This document shows, piece by piece, positions 53,376-62,154 of a stretch of 64,000 nucleotides of DNA. The DNA lies in the NCBI GenBank assembly GCA_900542825.1, contig UQOY01000005.1:62001-126000 (forward strand), written 5' to 3'. The notes below the pieces were generated by a model. The model did not search any database, was not told the DNA's origin, and worked only from the letters and a program-made list of their open reading frames with translations. Position 1 is the first letter of the stretch, and each line of letters opens with the position of its first letter. The stretch comes from an uncultured Collinsella sp. Its GTDB lineage: Bacteria > Actinomycetota > Coriobacteriia > Coriobacteriales > Coriobacteriaceae. A program made the position numbers and the translations under genes.

Positions 53376-54608
53376 GTGGCCGTTACCGCGCTGTACGTGC
53401 ACGTGCCGTTTTGCGCCCAAAAGTGCCGGTACTGCGACTTTGACTCGCGCAGTTTTGCTCCGTGCGACCTGAGCGCTGTGCTCGATGCCTTTTTTGAGCA
53501 GCTGTATGCGCGCCTCGATGCCTTTGGAGACGCAGGCGCGCTTGCACAGATCCGCACCGTCTATGTTGGCGGCGGCACGCCGTCGCTGGCGGGGGAGCGT
53601 CTGGTAGAACTATGCCGGCGTATCTCTGCGTGGTGCAAGCCCGTTGAGTTTACCTGCGAGGCCAATCCTGAGTCGCTGACCGCTGAGCTTGCCACTGCGC
53701 TTGCCAAGGTTGGTGTCACACGCGTCTCCCTGGGCGTGCAAACGCTCGATAACGCTGAACTTACCGCCATCGGCCGCATTCACGATGCCGATCGGGCACT
53801 CGTTGCCATCAGGACGGTTAAGGACGCTGGTCTCGATGTGTCCTGCGACCTGATGTGTGGCCTTCCCGGGCAGACCGCCGTAAGCTGGCAGCGCACGCTC
53901 GATGGCGTGCTGGCGGCGGCGCCGCATCATGTGTCGGTGTACCCGCTCACGCTCGAGGAGGGCACGCCGCTCTACCGCATGGCGTGTTGCGACGAGTCGC
54001 TCGAGCCCGACGAGGATTTTCAGGCTGCATGCATGGACGCGGCACGTGAGTACCTGGGTGCGGCGGGCTACCACCCGTATGAGGTGGCAAGCTACGCGTT
54101 CGACGGCCATGAGTGTGCCCACAACATTGCCTATTGGACCGGACAGGGCTATCTGGGCTTGGGTCGCTCTGCCGCCGGTATGCTCGACGCCGAGGATTTC
54201 GATCGTTTGGCCGGGCTGTTTCCCAACGTGCCCGCTCGCGGCGATGCATATCGCGTGCGCTTGGTGCAACGCGACGATGCCGCGACGACGTTTGATGCCG
54301 AGTATCTGTCGCGGCGCGAGGCCGCGGCCGAGGATTTGATGCTCGCCTGCCGCATGACGCGTGGTATTGGGCCCGATCTGCTGGTTCGCTCGGCAAGCGT
54401 GATCGCTGCAGACGAGCTGGCAGCGGCCTGTGGCCGTGCGCTCGAGTATGGCCTTGCCACCTGGGTGCCCGAAGATGACGGGGGATGTGCGGCGCACATC
54501 ACCTCAAAAGACGTTATCGCAGGTCGTGCCCGCGCCCACTTAGCGCCCACCCATTTGGGCTGGCTCGATGGAAATGTGCTGTTCGAGCTGTTTTGGGGTC
54601 TAGCTTAG
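53376..54608 (+). CDS. hemW: HemW-like radical SAM protein
   Basis: Once called oxygen-independent coproporphyrinogen oxidase; HemW proteins are haem chaperones. The radical SAM cluster is CAQKCRYCDF at residues 13-22, with the YVGGGTPS motif near 65 and a C-terminal HemN-type domain. The cluster lacks the extra Cys in the CxxxCxxCxC pattern of true HemN (here Phe follows CD). Length is 410 residues. GTG 53376 follows the dus stop by 2 bases. No other haem genes are nearby. Confidence 0.9.
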   Translation: MAVTALYVHVPFCAQKCRYCDFDSRSFAPCDLSAVLDAFFEQLYARLDAFGDAGALAQIRTVYVGGGTPSLAGERLVELCRRISAWCKPVEFTCEANPESLTAELATALAKVGVTRVSLGVQTLDNAELTAIGRIHDADRALVAIRTVKDAGLDVSCDLMCGLPGQTAVSWQRTLDGVLAAAPHHVSVYPLTLEEGTPLYRMACCDESLEPDEDFQAACMDAAREYLGAAGYHPYEVASYAFDGHECAHNIAYWTGQGYLGLGRSAAGMLDAEDFDRLAGLFPNVPARGDAYRVRLVQRDDAATTFDAEYLSRREAAAEDLMLACRMTRGIGPDLLVRSASVIAADELAAACGRALEYGLATWVPEDDGGCAAHITSKDVIAGRARAHLAPTHLGWLDGNVLFELFWGLA

Positions 54609-54624
54609 ACCGCTCGGGTAGAAT
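54609..54624 (+). promoter_or_regulatory. Candidate promoter of the first dnaJ gene
   Basis: ACCGCTCGGGTA then GAAT gives TAGAAT as -10 (54619-54624). It shares its 12-mer with the lepA promoter. The start of transcription would be about 35 bases before the gene. No CIRCE or HspR-type repeat is visible. Confidence 0.45.
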
Positions 54625-54666
54625 TACCGCAATATAAACGCTGCTGTGAGCAGGAGGTTGCCGCGC

Positions 54667-55770
54667 ATGGCGACGATGAACGAAAAAGATTACTACGAGA
54701 TTTTGGGTGTCTCTAAGGACGCCACCTCGCGTGATATACAGAAGGCCTTTCAGCAAAAGGCCCGCAAGCTCCATCCGGACGTCAACAAAGAGCCGGATGC
54801 CGAGGAAAAGTTTAAAGAGGTTTCCGAGGCCTACGCCGTGCTTTCGGACGAGCAGAAGCGTGCGCGCTATGACGCCATGCGCTCGGGCAACCCCTTCGCC
54901 GGCGCTCCTACGGCTGCGCCCTATGGCGGCGGCTACGCCGGCAGCGCAGGCTATGGCAATCCTTTTGAGGGCGGCTTTCCCTTTGGTGGCGCCTGGGGCC
55001 AGCCGCGTCGCGGGCAGGCTGCCTATAATCCCGAGAACGGCGCCAACGTGGTCGTCGATATTAAGCTTGACGCCAAGGAGGCCAAGGGTGGTGCCCGCAA
55101 GACCGTCCGCTATACGCGCTTCGATACCTGTGGCCACTGCGGTGGCTCGGGATCTGTTTCATCCGAGCATGCACATACCTGTCCGAGCTGCGGCGGTCGC
55201 GGCCACATCGACGTCGACCTGTCCTTCCTGTTCGGCGCCGGCACGTTCCAGTCGGTCTGCCCCGAGTGCGGCGGTTCCGGTAAGGTCGTTGCCGACCCCT
55301 GCCCCGATTGCGGCGGCAGCGGCCGTGTCCGTGTGACCTCCGAGCAGACGATTGAGTTTCCCGCCGGCACGCACGATGGCGACGAGGTCCGTATTGGCGG
55401 TATGGGTCACGCCGGCACCAACGGTGCCTCGGGTGGCGATCTGGTCGGTCGCGCCCATGTCGAGGCCGAGCGTCTGGAAGGCAAGGCTCGTACCGGTTTT
55501 TACATGATGGGCATCGTGGCGCCGTTTTTGGTGCTGTCGGCCATCTCGGGCGTGTTCTCGGCCTTTGCCATAATGTGCTTTATTCCGTTTGCCATGGGCC
55601 TGTTTATGGTGGTCTCGGACGGCGTGCTGCACCGCAGCCTGCTGTGGTGGAAGCGCGGCGCGATGCAGTTTGCCAACGGTTTCGCCAATGGATTTATGTT
55701 TGCGCTCGTGTCGGTTTGGTTTGCGAGCTGCTCGCAGCGTGCCATGCTTTCGCCTTACGGAATGCAATAA
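54667..55770 (+). CDS. DnaJ-type co-chaperone with a C-terminal membrane region
   Basis: 367 residues. J domain at 5-70 with HPD at 36-38, Gly/Phe-rich linker at about 71-125, and four zinc repeats (CGHCGGSG, CPSCGGRG, CPECGGSG, CPDCGGSG) at about 155-222. The client-binding domain is cut short at about 272. Instead of the second C-terminal domain and dimerisation region, residues 274-360 form two or three hydrophobic helices (FYMMGIVAPFLVLSAISGVF, then FAIMCFIPFAMGLFMVV, and FMFALVSVWFA). So it appears to be membrane-tethered. ATG 54667 has AGGAGG 9 bases upstream. A complete DnaJ is encoded next door. Confidence 0.85.
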   Translation: MATMNEKDYYEILGVSKDATSRDIQKAFQQKARKLHPDVNKEPDAEEKFKEVSEAYAVLSDEQKRARYDAMRSGNPFAGAPTAAPYGGGYAGSAGYGNPFEGGFPFGGAWGQPRRGQAAYNPENGANVVVDIKLDAKEAKGGARKTVRYTRFDTCGHCGGSGSVSSEHAHTCPSCGGRGHIDVDLSFLFGAGTFQSVCPECGGSGKVVADPCPDCGGSGRVRVTSEQTIEFPAGTHDGDEVRIGGMGHAGTNGASGGDLVGRAHVEAERLEGKARTGFYMMGIVAPFLVLSAISGVFSAFAIMCFIPFAMGLFMVVSDGVLHRSLLWWKRGAMQFANGFANGFMFALVSVWFASCSQRAMLSPYGMQ

Positions 55771-55851
55771 CATCTAGCCCTCTGTTTGCGGCCGGCCCAG
55801 CTTGGGTATAGGACGCACTGTGATAATAATGAAAGTCGGAAGGATTCGGTT

Positions 55852-57000
55852 GTGTCGGAAAATAGGGATTACTACGAGGTACTTGGCGTCGACAAGGATG
55901 CCGACGCGCGGACGATTAAGCGCGCGTTTCTAAAGAAGGCCCGTACCGTACACCCGGACGTTTCGGACGACCCCGAGGCCGAGGCCAAGTTCAAAGAGCT
56001 CAACGAGGCCTATTCCGTTCTTTCCGACGAGCAGAAGCGTGCTAACTACGACCGTTACGGCACCGCGGACGGCCCCGGTGGCTCTGGCTATGTCGACATC
56101 AACGATATCTTTGGTGGCATGGGCATGGACGACCTGTTCTCGTCGTTCTTTGGTGGTGGCGCCGGTGGTGGCGCTCGAAATCGCCGTGAGCGTCGTCGCG
56201 GCCGCGATATGGCTATCTCCCTTTCGGTGACCCTTGAGGAGGCGGCACTCGGTTGTAAAAAGACGATCAGCTATGACCGCCTTGCCCCCTGCGAGGATTG
56301 CAACGGCACCGGTAGGGCCGAGGGTGCACAGGAAAAGCAGTGCAGCCGTTGCCATGGCACGGGCTATGTGACGACGGTCCAGCGTTCTTTCCTGGGCCAG
56401 GTTCAGTCTTCTTCGCCCTGTCCCGACTGCCACGGCGAGGGCACGGTCATCGATCATCCCTGCGAGACCTGCGACGGTCAGGGTCGCACACCTTCGCACG
56501 AAAAGATCGACATCGATATTCCCGCCGGTGTTTCGACCGGTCGCCAGCTGCGCGTGAGTGGTTTTGGCGAGGCCGGCCTTCGCGGCGAGCCTTCGGGTGA
56601 CCTGATCGTCAACGTGCGTGTCGCCGACCACGAGCGTTTTAAGCGCAACGGTGACGACCTGTACGTCGTGAACGATATCTCGATTGCGCAGGCTGCGCTC
56701 GGCTGCGAGATCGAGGTCGAGGGCATTATGCCCGACGAGGTCGTCAAGCTGTGCGTCCCCGCTGGCACACAGTACGGTGACACCGTGAGCGTCAACAATT
56801 ACGGCATGCCGCGTATCGGCGGTGGCGGTTCGCGCGGCCGTCTGATCGTGCAGCTGCGCGTGGTCGTTCCCACCAATCTCTCCAACAAGCAGCGCGAGCT
56901 GCTTCGCGCCTTTGCTGACGAGATGGGCGATGACGTCGCATCCGGTAAGAAATCCGTGACCGATCGCATCAAGAGCGCTCTCGACGACATCCTCGATTAA
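55852..57000 (+). CDS. dnaJ: Chaperone protein DnaJ
   Basis: Complete type I DnaJ, 382 residues, which delivers unfolded clients to DnaK and stimulates its ATPase. J domain with HPD at 34-36, Gly/Phe region with DIFGGMG, zinc domain (CEDCNGTG, CSRCHGTG, CPDCHGEG, CETCDGQG, about 147-211), then both C-terminal domains (IDIPAGVSTGRQLRVSGFGE and the later PAGTQYGDTV). GTG 55852 has GGAAGGA upstream. The 81-base gap after the first dnaJ could hold its own promoter. grpE, dnaK and hrcA are not in this window. Confidence 0.95.
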   Translation: MSENRDYYEVLGVDKDADARTIKRAFLKKARTVHPDVSDDPEAEAKFKELNEAYSVLSDEQKRANYDRYGTADGPGGSGYVDINDIFGGMGMDDLFSSFFGGGAGGGARNRRERRRGRDMAISLSVTLEEAALGCKKTISYDRLAPCEDCNGTGRAEGAQEKQCSRCHGTGYVTTVQRSFLGQVQSSSPCPDCHGEGTVIDHPCETCDGQGRTPSHEKIDIDIPAGVSTGRQLRVSGFGEAGLRGEPSGDLIVNVRVADHERFKRNGDDLYVVNDISIAQAALGCEIEVEGIMPDEVVKLCVPAGTQYGDTVSVNNYGMPRIGGGGSRGRLIVQLRVVVPTNLSNKQRELLRAFADEMGDDVASGKKSVTDRIKSALDDILD

Positions 57001-57009
57001 GGAGCCCGC

Positions 57010-58302
57010 GTGCTCGCACCTCATATCTCTGTCGTCAACCTCGGCTGCCGCGTTAACCGGGTTGAGTCCGACCGTATCACTGCCGATCTAATGCGCCTGG
57101 GCTTTGCGATGGTGGAGCCTCAGGATGCTGAGCTGATCGTCATTAACACCTGTGCCGTTACGGGCGAGGCTGAGGCCAAGACTCGTAAGGCCGTTCGCCA
57201 TGCGCTGGCCTATCCAAATGAGCCCTATGTAGTCGTGACCGGATGCGTGGTCAATCTGCACCCCGAGGAGCTACTGGAGCTTTCGGACCGCGTGATCGCC
57301 GAGCCGTCCAAGATTGATGTTGCCGAACGCGTCTGCGAGGTGCTGGGCGTTGAGTCCGATAACGTTCCCGCTTGCAGCGACGGCGAGGTTGTCGACGCAC
57401 TCGGTCGCTCGCGTCTGGGCGTGAAGATCCAGGACGGCTGCAACCATCGTTGCACTTATTGCATTGTGTGGAAGGCCCGCGGCCCCGAGCGCTCCGTGCC
57501 AGTCGAGTCCGTGCTCGAGCAAGTTCGCGAGGCTCAGGAGGCCGGCGTGCCCGAGGTGGTGCTGACGGGCGTGAACCTGGGCGCCTACGACGGCAAGAGC
57601 GCGACTGATGAACACGTCGAGATCGATGAGCTGCTCGAGGCGATTATGGAGCGCACGTCTATTCCGCATGTGCGCATTTCCTCGGTCGAGCCCATGGATA
57701 TCTCCGAGTCCCTGCTTAAGGTCATGGCGCGCTATCCGCAGCGCATCGCCCCGTTTTTACACCTGCCCGTGCAGTCCGGCTGCACCAGGACACTGCATCG
57801 TATGGGCCGTCCCTATAGCGCCGAGACCTTCGAGGAGACGGTGCGCATGATTCGCACCAACTTACCCGAGGTGTCTCTTTCGTGCGACGTCATCGTCGGT
57901 TTTCCCGGCGAGACGGACGAGGAGTTTGAGGAGTCGCTGGCACTGTGCCGCCGCGTGGGCTTCTCGCGTATGCACGTGTTCCGCTACAGCAAGCGCCCCG
58001 GTACCCTTGCTGCCGAAATGCCCGACCAGGTGCCGCCCGAGGTCATGGCCGAGCGTAGCCGTCGTATGCGAGCCGCCGCGCAGGAGCTTGCCATTGCCGA
58101 CGCTCGCCGTCGCGTGGGAACCGTCGAGCGTGCCGTACTCGAGTATGGCGACAACCTGACGCTCGGTTCGTTCCATCATGCCCGTCTTGACGATACCCGT
58201 GGACTCACAGCCCCGTGCCTGCTCGATGTTGCTATCATCGGAGTCGATGATTCCGGCTTGGTCCATGCACGCAGGGAGGTTCATGGAAGCCTCGAAGATT
58301 AG
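57010..58302 (+). CDS. mtaB: tRNA t6A37 methylthiotransferase MtaB
   Basis: Radical SAM enzyme converting t6A to ms2t6A at tRNA position 37. The N-terminal UPF0004 domain carries the three auxiliary-cluster Cys (VNLGCRVNRVES, NTCAVTGEAE, VTGCVVN). The radical SAM motif is CNHRCTYC at about 144-151. HLPVQSGCTRTLHRMGRPY and VIVGFPGETDEEF are the MtaB subtype blocks. Length is 430 residues with a C-terminal TRAM-like region. The start is GTG 57010. mtaB directly after dnaJ is common in Gram-positive bacteria. Confidence 0.93.
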   Translation: MLAPHISVVNLGCRVNRVESDRITADLMRLGFAMVEPQDAELIVINTCAVTGEAEAKTRKAVRHALAYPNEPYVVVTGCVVNLHPEELLELSDRVIAEPSKIDVAERVCEVLGVESDNVPACSDGEVVDALGRSRLGVKIQDGCNHRCTYCIVWKARGPERSVPVESVLEQVREAQEAGVPEVVLTGVNLGAYDGKSATDEHVEIDELLEAIMERTSIPHVRISSVEPMDISESLLKVMARYPQRIAPFLHLPVQSGCTRTLHRMGRPYSAETFEETVRMIRTNLPEVSLSCDVIVGFPGETDEEFEESLALCRRVGFSRMHVFRYSKRPGTLAAEMPDQVPPEVMAERSRRMRAAAQELAIADARRRVGTVERAVLEYGDNLTLGSFHHARLDDTRGLTAPCLLDVAIIGVDDSGLVHARREVHGSLED

Positions 58303-59269
58303 ACTGACCGTTCCCGAGGGAATTGATCCCTCGCGCGTTTTGGGTGCCGGCGACGGCGTCCTACGTGCGCTCGAGAGCTTGGTTCGCGCCCACATAGTCG
58401 CCCGTGGTGACAGCATCGCCGTGAGCGGTGACCCGGACGAGGTCGAGCTCGTGGCGCGCTTTTTCGAGCATGCTTTTCGCGAGGCGGCCGCCGGACGCAC
58501 ACTGTCTGGCGACGATGTCTCTCGCTGCCTGGCCGTCTTGCGCGACGGTGAGCATGATCCTACATCGCTTCGCGATGATGTGCTGCTTTCGTATCGCGGT
58601 CGCGTCATTCGCCCCAAGACGCTCGGCCAAAAGCGCTACGTGGATGCCATCCGCTCGCATACCATCACGTTTGGCCTGGGTCCTGCCGGTACCGGTAAGA
58701 CCTATCTGGCCATGGCGCTCGCCGTTGCCGCGCTCAAGCGTCACGAGGTGGGCCGTCTGATCTTGACGCGTCCGGTTGTCGAGGCGGGGGAGAACCTGGG
58801 CTTTTTGCCCGGTACCCTCGAGGAAAAGATCGATCCCTACATGCGTCCGCTCTACGACGCCCTATTTGACATGATGGATCGCGAGCGCACCGATGAGCTT
58901 ATGGAGCGCGGCGTGATCGAGATCGCCCCGCTTGCCTACATGCGCGGCCGCACGCTGAGCGATGCCTTCGTGGTGCTCGACGAGGCACAAAATACCACGC
59001 CCGAGCAGATGAAGATGTTCCTGACGCGCCTGGGCTTTAACTCCAAGTTTGTGATTACCGGCGACCTGAGTCAGCGCGACCTGGTGGGTCGTCGCGGCGG
59101 TCTTGCCGACGTTGAGCAGATTTTGGGTCGTGTCGACGATGTCGCATTTTCTCACCTCGAGCGTGCCGACGTGGTGCGTCATGCCTTGGTGGGGCGTATC
59201 GTCGAGGCATACGATGCTTATGATGATGTACGCGAGAAGCGCGTGCATGACCGAAAGGAGTCCCGTTGA
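58283..59269 (+). CDS. phoH: PhoH-family ATPase
   Basis: 328 residues. Walker A GPAGTGKTYLAMALA is at about 133-147, and Walker B is in DAFVVLDEAQNTTPEQMK. The family is NTPase with probable RNA helicase or nuclease-linked roles. I chose ATG 58283, overlapping mtaB by 20 bases, because GGGAGG lies just upstream; the longer frame to 58178 lies inside mtaB. It overlaps ybeY by 4 bases; phoH and ybeY form a conserved RNA-metabolism pair. Confidence 0.93.
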   Translation: MEASKIRLTVPEGIDPSRVLGAGDGVLRALESLVRAHIVARGDSIAVSGDPDEVELVARFFEHAFREAAAGRTLSGDDVSRCLAVLRDGEHDPTSLRDDVLLSYRGRVIRPKTLGQKRYVDAIRSHTITFGLGPAGTGKTYLAMALAVAALKRHEVGRLILTRPVVEAGENLGFLPGTLEEKIDPYMRPLYDALFDMMDRERTDELMERGVIEIAPLAYMRGRTLSDAFVVLDEAQNTTPEQMKMFLTRLGFNSKFVITGDLSQRDLVGRRGGLADVEQILGRVDDVAFSHLERADVVRHALVGRIVEAYDAYDDVREKRVHDRKESR

Positions 59270-59775
59270 GTGTATTGATCAGCAACGATGCCGAGCTCGA
59301 TACGCTGCTCGATGCGCAGGAGGTAGAGCACATCTGCGAGGTCGTGCTTGCCGCCGAGGGTGTTGAGCGTGAGGTCGAGATTTCCCTTTCGTATGTCGAT
59401 GAGGACGAGATGCACGAGCTCAACCATGAGTGGCGCGGTATCGACCGCACCACCGATGTCCTCTCGTTTGAATGCGACTCGGCCTTTGACGAGGATATTC
59501 CCGCCGACGAGGCGCTCGAGCTCGGCGATATCATCCTGGCCCCGCAGGTCATTGCCCGTCAGGCCCCCGGCTTTGGCAATAGCCCTGCCGACGAGTGCCG
59601 CCTGATGCTCGTGCATGGCATGCTACACCTGCTGGGGTATGACCATATCGAGGACGACGAGGCCGAGGTCATGGAGGCCCGCGAGGACGCCATCCTGCGC
59701 GATCTGGCGCTCGAGCGCGGCGAGGACCCTAAGCTGGTCCACGTTGGCCCCATCACCAACCACGCCCACGACTAG
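59266..59775 (+). CDS. ybeY: Endoribonuclease YbeY
   Basis: Metal-dependent RNase that takes part in 16S rRNA 3' end maturation. The zinc motif HGMLHLLGYDH is at about 122-132. The Arg-containing block HEWRGIDRTTDVLSFE is intact. Length is 169 residues. The start is TTG 59266 (TTGA overlap with phoH) with AAAGGAG upstream. dgkA and era follow, a conserved order. Confidence 0.95.
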   Translation: MSVLISNDAELDTLLDAQEVEHICEVVLAAEGVEREVEISLSYVDEDEMHELNHEWRGIDRTTDVLSFECDSAFDEDIPADEALELGDIILAPQVIARQAPGFGNSPADECRLMLVHGMLHLLGYDHIEDDEAEVMEAREDAILRDLALERGEDPKLVHVGPITNHAHD

Positions 59776-59784
59776 GAGCCGTCT

Positions 59785-60162
59785 ATGATTCCCGGATCGA
59801 ACAAGGACCATCCGTCCTTCTTAAAGTCCTTCTCCTACGCCATAGAGGGCTTCGTCACCGCCGTCAAGACCGAGCGCAACATTAAGGTCATGCTCGTGGC
59901 GGGCGTTTGTACCGTCATTGCCGGCTGCATCGTGGGGCTCGACATTGCCGAGTGGGCCACGATTATCATCTGTTGTGGCCTGGTGATTCACGGCGAGCTG
60001 TGCAACACCGCCATGGAGGCGATTGTCGATCTGGCGACCCAGGAGATCCATCCTCTGGCAAAGCGTGCGAAGGATATCGCCGCCGCCTCCGTATACGTAC
60101 TTTCCATAACCGCCGCGATTGTGGGATTGCTGGTATTTGCCCACGCGCTCGACTTTATTTAG
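59785..60162 (+). CDS. dgkA: Diacylglycerol/undecaprenol kinase (DgkA family)
   Basis: Small integral membrane kinase of 125 residues with three TM helices. The active-site block GELCNTAMEAIVDLAT is intact; the preceding FLKSFSYAIEGF is the amphipathic start. Gram-positive members phosphorylate undecaprenol, which recycles the wall lipid carrier made by uppS; that substrate is inferred. ATG 59785 has AGGAG upstream. Confidence 0.93.
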   Translation: MIPGSNKDHPSFLKSFSYAIEGFVTAVKTERNIKVMLVAGVCTVIAGCIVGLDIAEWATIIICCGLVIHGELCNTAMEAIVDLATQEIHPLAKRAKDIAAASVYVLSITAAIVGLLVFAHALDFI

Positions 60163-60174
60163 AAAGGGATTTTC

Positions 60175-61251
60175 ATGTCCGACACTATGCAGCCTATCGA
60201 TGAAACTCTGGACGACGAGTCCCTGGATGCGGTGGATGCCGAGGCGACCGAGGCATATGAGGAAGTCGAGGAGTTTGATCCGTTTGAGGACATGAGCGAC
60301 GAGGAGCTCGACGCCCTGTGCGACGAGGACGACGGCCTCGCGGGCTTTGGCGACGTTGAGCCCGGTTTCCGCAGCGGCTTCGTGGCCTTGGTCGGCCGCC
60401 CCAACGCTGGCAAGTCCACACTGCTCAACGCCTGCTATGGCAAAAAGGTCGCCATCACCTCGCCGGTGGCCCAGACGACCCGCCGCCGCATGCGCGCCGT
60501 CGTCAACCGCCCCGGCTACCAGCTGGTCTTTGTCGACACTCCGGGTATCCACAAGCCCAAGGACGGCCTGGGGTCCGAGCTCAACAAGAGCGCGCTGTTC
60601 GAGCTGAACGATGTCGATGTCGTCGCGTTTTTGATTGATGCCACCAAACCGATCGGCAGGGGAGACGCCTGGGTTGCCGAGCGCGTCAAGAGCGCCCGTT
60701 CCAAGAAGGTCCTGGTGCTCACCAAGGCCGATGAGGCCGACCCCGCACAGGTCATGGAGCAGCTTAAGGCCGCCCACGAGCTCATGGAATATGACGACGA
60801 GATCGTGACGTCGTCGGTCAAGAACTTCAACGTCGATGCCTTCATCGAGACCGTTGCGCACTTTTTGCCCGAGGGTCCGCGTTGGTTCCCCGAGGACATG
60901 GGTACCGATGCTTCCGACGAGACGCTCGTTGCCGAGTTTGTGCGCGAGAAAGTCTTGCGCCGCACCCGTGATGAGATCCCACACTCCGTTGGCGTGATCT
61001 GCGATGCGCTCGAGCAGACCAAGAAGGTGCTGCGCGTGCACGCCACCATTTACGTCGAGCGCGAGGGCCAAAAGGGCATCATCATCGGCAAGGGCGGCGA
61101 GATGATCAAGCATATCGGTATCGATGCCCGTCGCGATCTTGAGCGCATCTTTGGCACGCAGGTCTTTTTGGAGCTGGATGTGAAGGTCAAGGCCGGTTGG
61201 CGTGACGACGAGGCCCAGATTCGCCGCTTTGGCTACAACGCCGAGGACTAA
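60175..61251 (+). CDS. era: GTPase Era with acidic N-terminal extension
   Basis: Era binds 16S rRNA and is needed for 30S assembly. G1 GRPNAGKST is at about 73-81, then DTPGIHKPKDG and TKADEADP. The KH domain has GIIIGKGGEMIKHIG near 300-316, and the protein ends in RRFGYN. Length is 358 residues, about 60 more than usual. The extra N-terminal 60 residues are mainly Asp and Glu. ATG 60175 has AAAGGGA upstream; TTG/GTG starts near the conserved region lack such a site. Confidence 0.96.
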   Translation: MSDTMQPIDETLDDESLDAVDAEATEAYEEVEEFDPFEDMSDEELDALCDEDDGLAGFGDVEPGFRSGFVALVGRPNAGKSTLLNACYGKKVAITSPVAQTTRRRMRAVVNRPGYQLVFVDTPGIHKPKDGLGSELNKSALFELNDVDVVAFLIDATKPIGRGDAWVAERVKSARSKKVLVLTKADEADPAQVMEQLKAAHELMEYDDEIVTSSVKNFNVDAFIETVAHFLPEGPRWFPEDMGTDASDETLVAEFVREKVLRRTRDEIPHSVGVICDALEQTKKVLRVHATIYVEREGQKGIIIGKGGEMIKHIGIDARRDLERIFGTQVFLELDVKVKAGWRDDEAQIRRFGYNAED

Positions 61252-61266
61252 GGACGCGCGGCGCGC

Positions 61267-62016
61267 ATGGCAGGCTCCCGGACATATCGCACGAAGGTAC
61301 TCGTCCTCGATAAGACGAAGCTCAAAGAGACGGACCTGATCCTGACGATGCTTGACGAGCGGGGTCGGCAGGTTCGTGCCGTGGCAAAGGGCGCCCGCAA
61401 ACCCGGTGGGCGCCTGGCTGCGCGCTGCGAGCTGTTCTGTACCGTTGATATGCTGCTCGCGCATGGACGGTCGCTCGACGTGGTTTCCCAGGCCGAGCTT
61501 ATGGAGGCGCCGCTCGGCGCTGCGCCCGATTACGAGACGACCTGCGCCGCAAGCGCGATCGCCGAGGTCGCGCGTGTGTGCTCGTTCGAGGACGCCGAGG
61601 ACCCGTTTACCTTTGCCATAACGCAGCGAGCGCTTGCCTTGGTGGGCAGCGGACTCGACACGGCGCATATGGATTTGCTTGTGGCGGCATATGTCTTTAA
61701 GCTGCTGTCGCACGTTGGCTATCGACCCGATTTTTCGGCCTGCGTGCTGTGTGGAGACCCCATGCTGTCGTATTTTTCGCCCCGGGCGGGCGGTCTCATG
61801 TGCGGGTCGTGCGCGTCGAGCGTTCCGGGTGCCGAGTTGGTGTCGACCGGCGAGGTCGCGTGGCTGCGCGCCCTCATGTCCATGACCTTCGATGCGCTTA
61901 TGGCCGAGAGGGTCGACCCCCATACTGCCGCCTTTTTGTTGGGGCTTTCGCATGTGTGGGCGGCGACGCATACCGATCAGCGCCTCCGTGCGATGGAATT
62001 CATGTTGGGTCGGTGA
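61267..62016 (+). CDS. recO: DNA repair protein RecO
   Basis: Recombination mediator that works with RecR and RecF to load RecA. The N-terminal OB fold (TKVLVLDKTKLKETDLILTM) is followed by a helical domain and a zinc site with CVLCGDP and MCGSCAS. Length is 249 residues. It follows era after 15 bases, the usual order. The start is ATG 61267; the upstream site is weak. Confidence 0.93.
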   Translation: MAGSRTYRTKVLVLDKTKLKETDLILTMLDERGRQVRAVAKGARKPGGRLAARCELFCTVDMLLAHGRSLDVVSQAELMEAPLGAAPDYETTCAASAIAEVARVCSFEDAEDPFTFAITQRALALVGSGLDTAHMDLLVAAYVFKLLSHVGYRPDFSACVLCGDPMLSYFSPRAGGLMCGSCASSVPGAELVSTGEVAWLRALMSMTFDALMAERVDPHTAAFLLGLSHVWAATHTDQRLRAMEFMLGR

Positions 62017-62118
62017 TGATACGCAGGCGCGGGCTGCTTGTGGTAACATACCGACCTGTTGGTACCTCGACCTTGGATGCTCGCTCCACCGGCGGCTTCC
62101 CAGTCCGAGGCGAATAGC

Positions 62119-62134
62119 GTCGCCCGCGGGCGAC
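62119..62134 (+). promoter_or_regulatory. Palindrome in the rpsO leader
   Basis: GTCGCCCGCGGGCGAC is a perfect 16-base palindrome 20 bases before the rpsO start. In RNA it could form a short hairpin or pair with neighbours. S15 regulates its own mRNA in several phyla through leader structures, so this is a candidate site. A possible -10 TAACAT lies near 62043. Confidence 0.4.
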
Positions 62135-62154
62135 AAGAATCGAAAGGTGAAACA

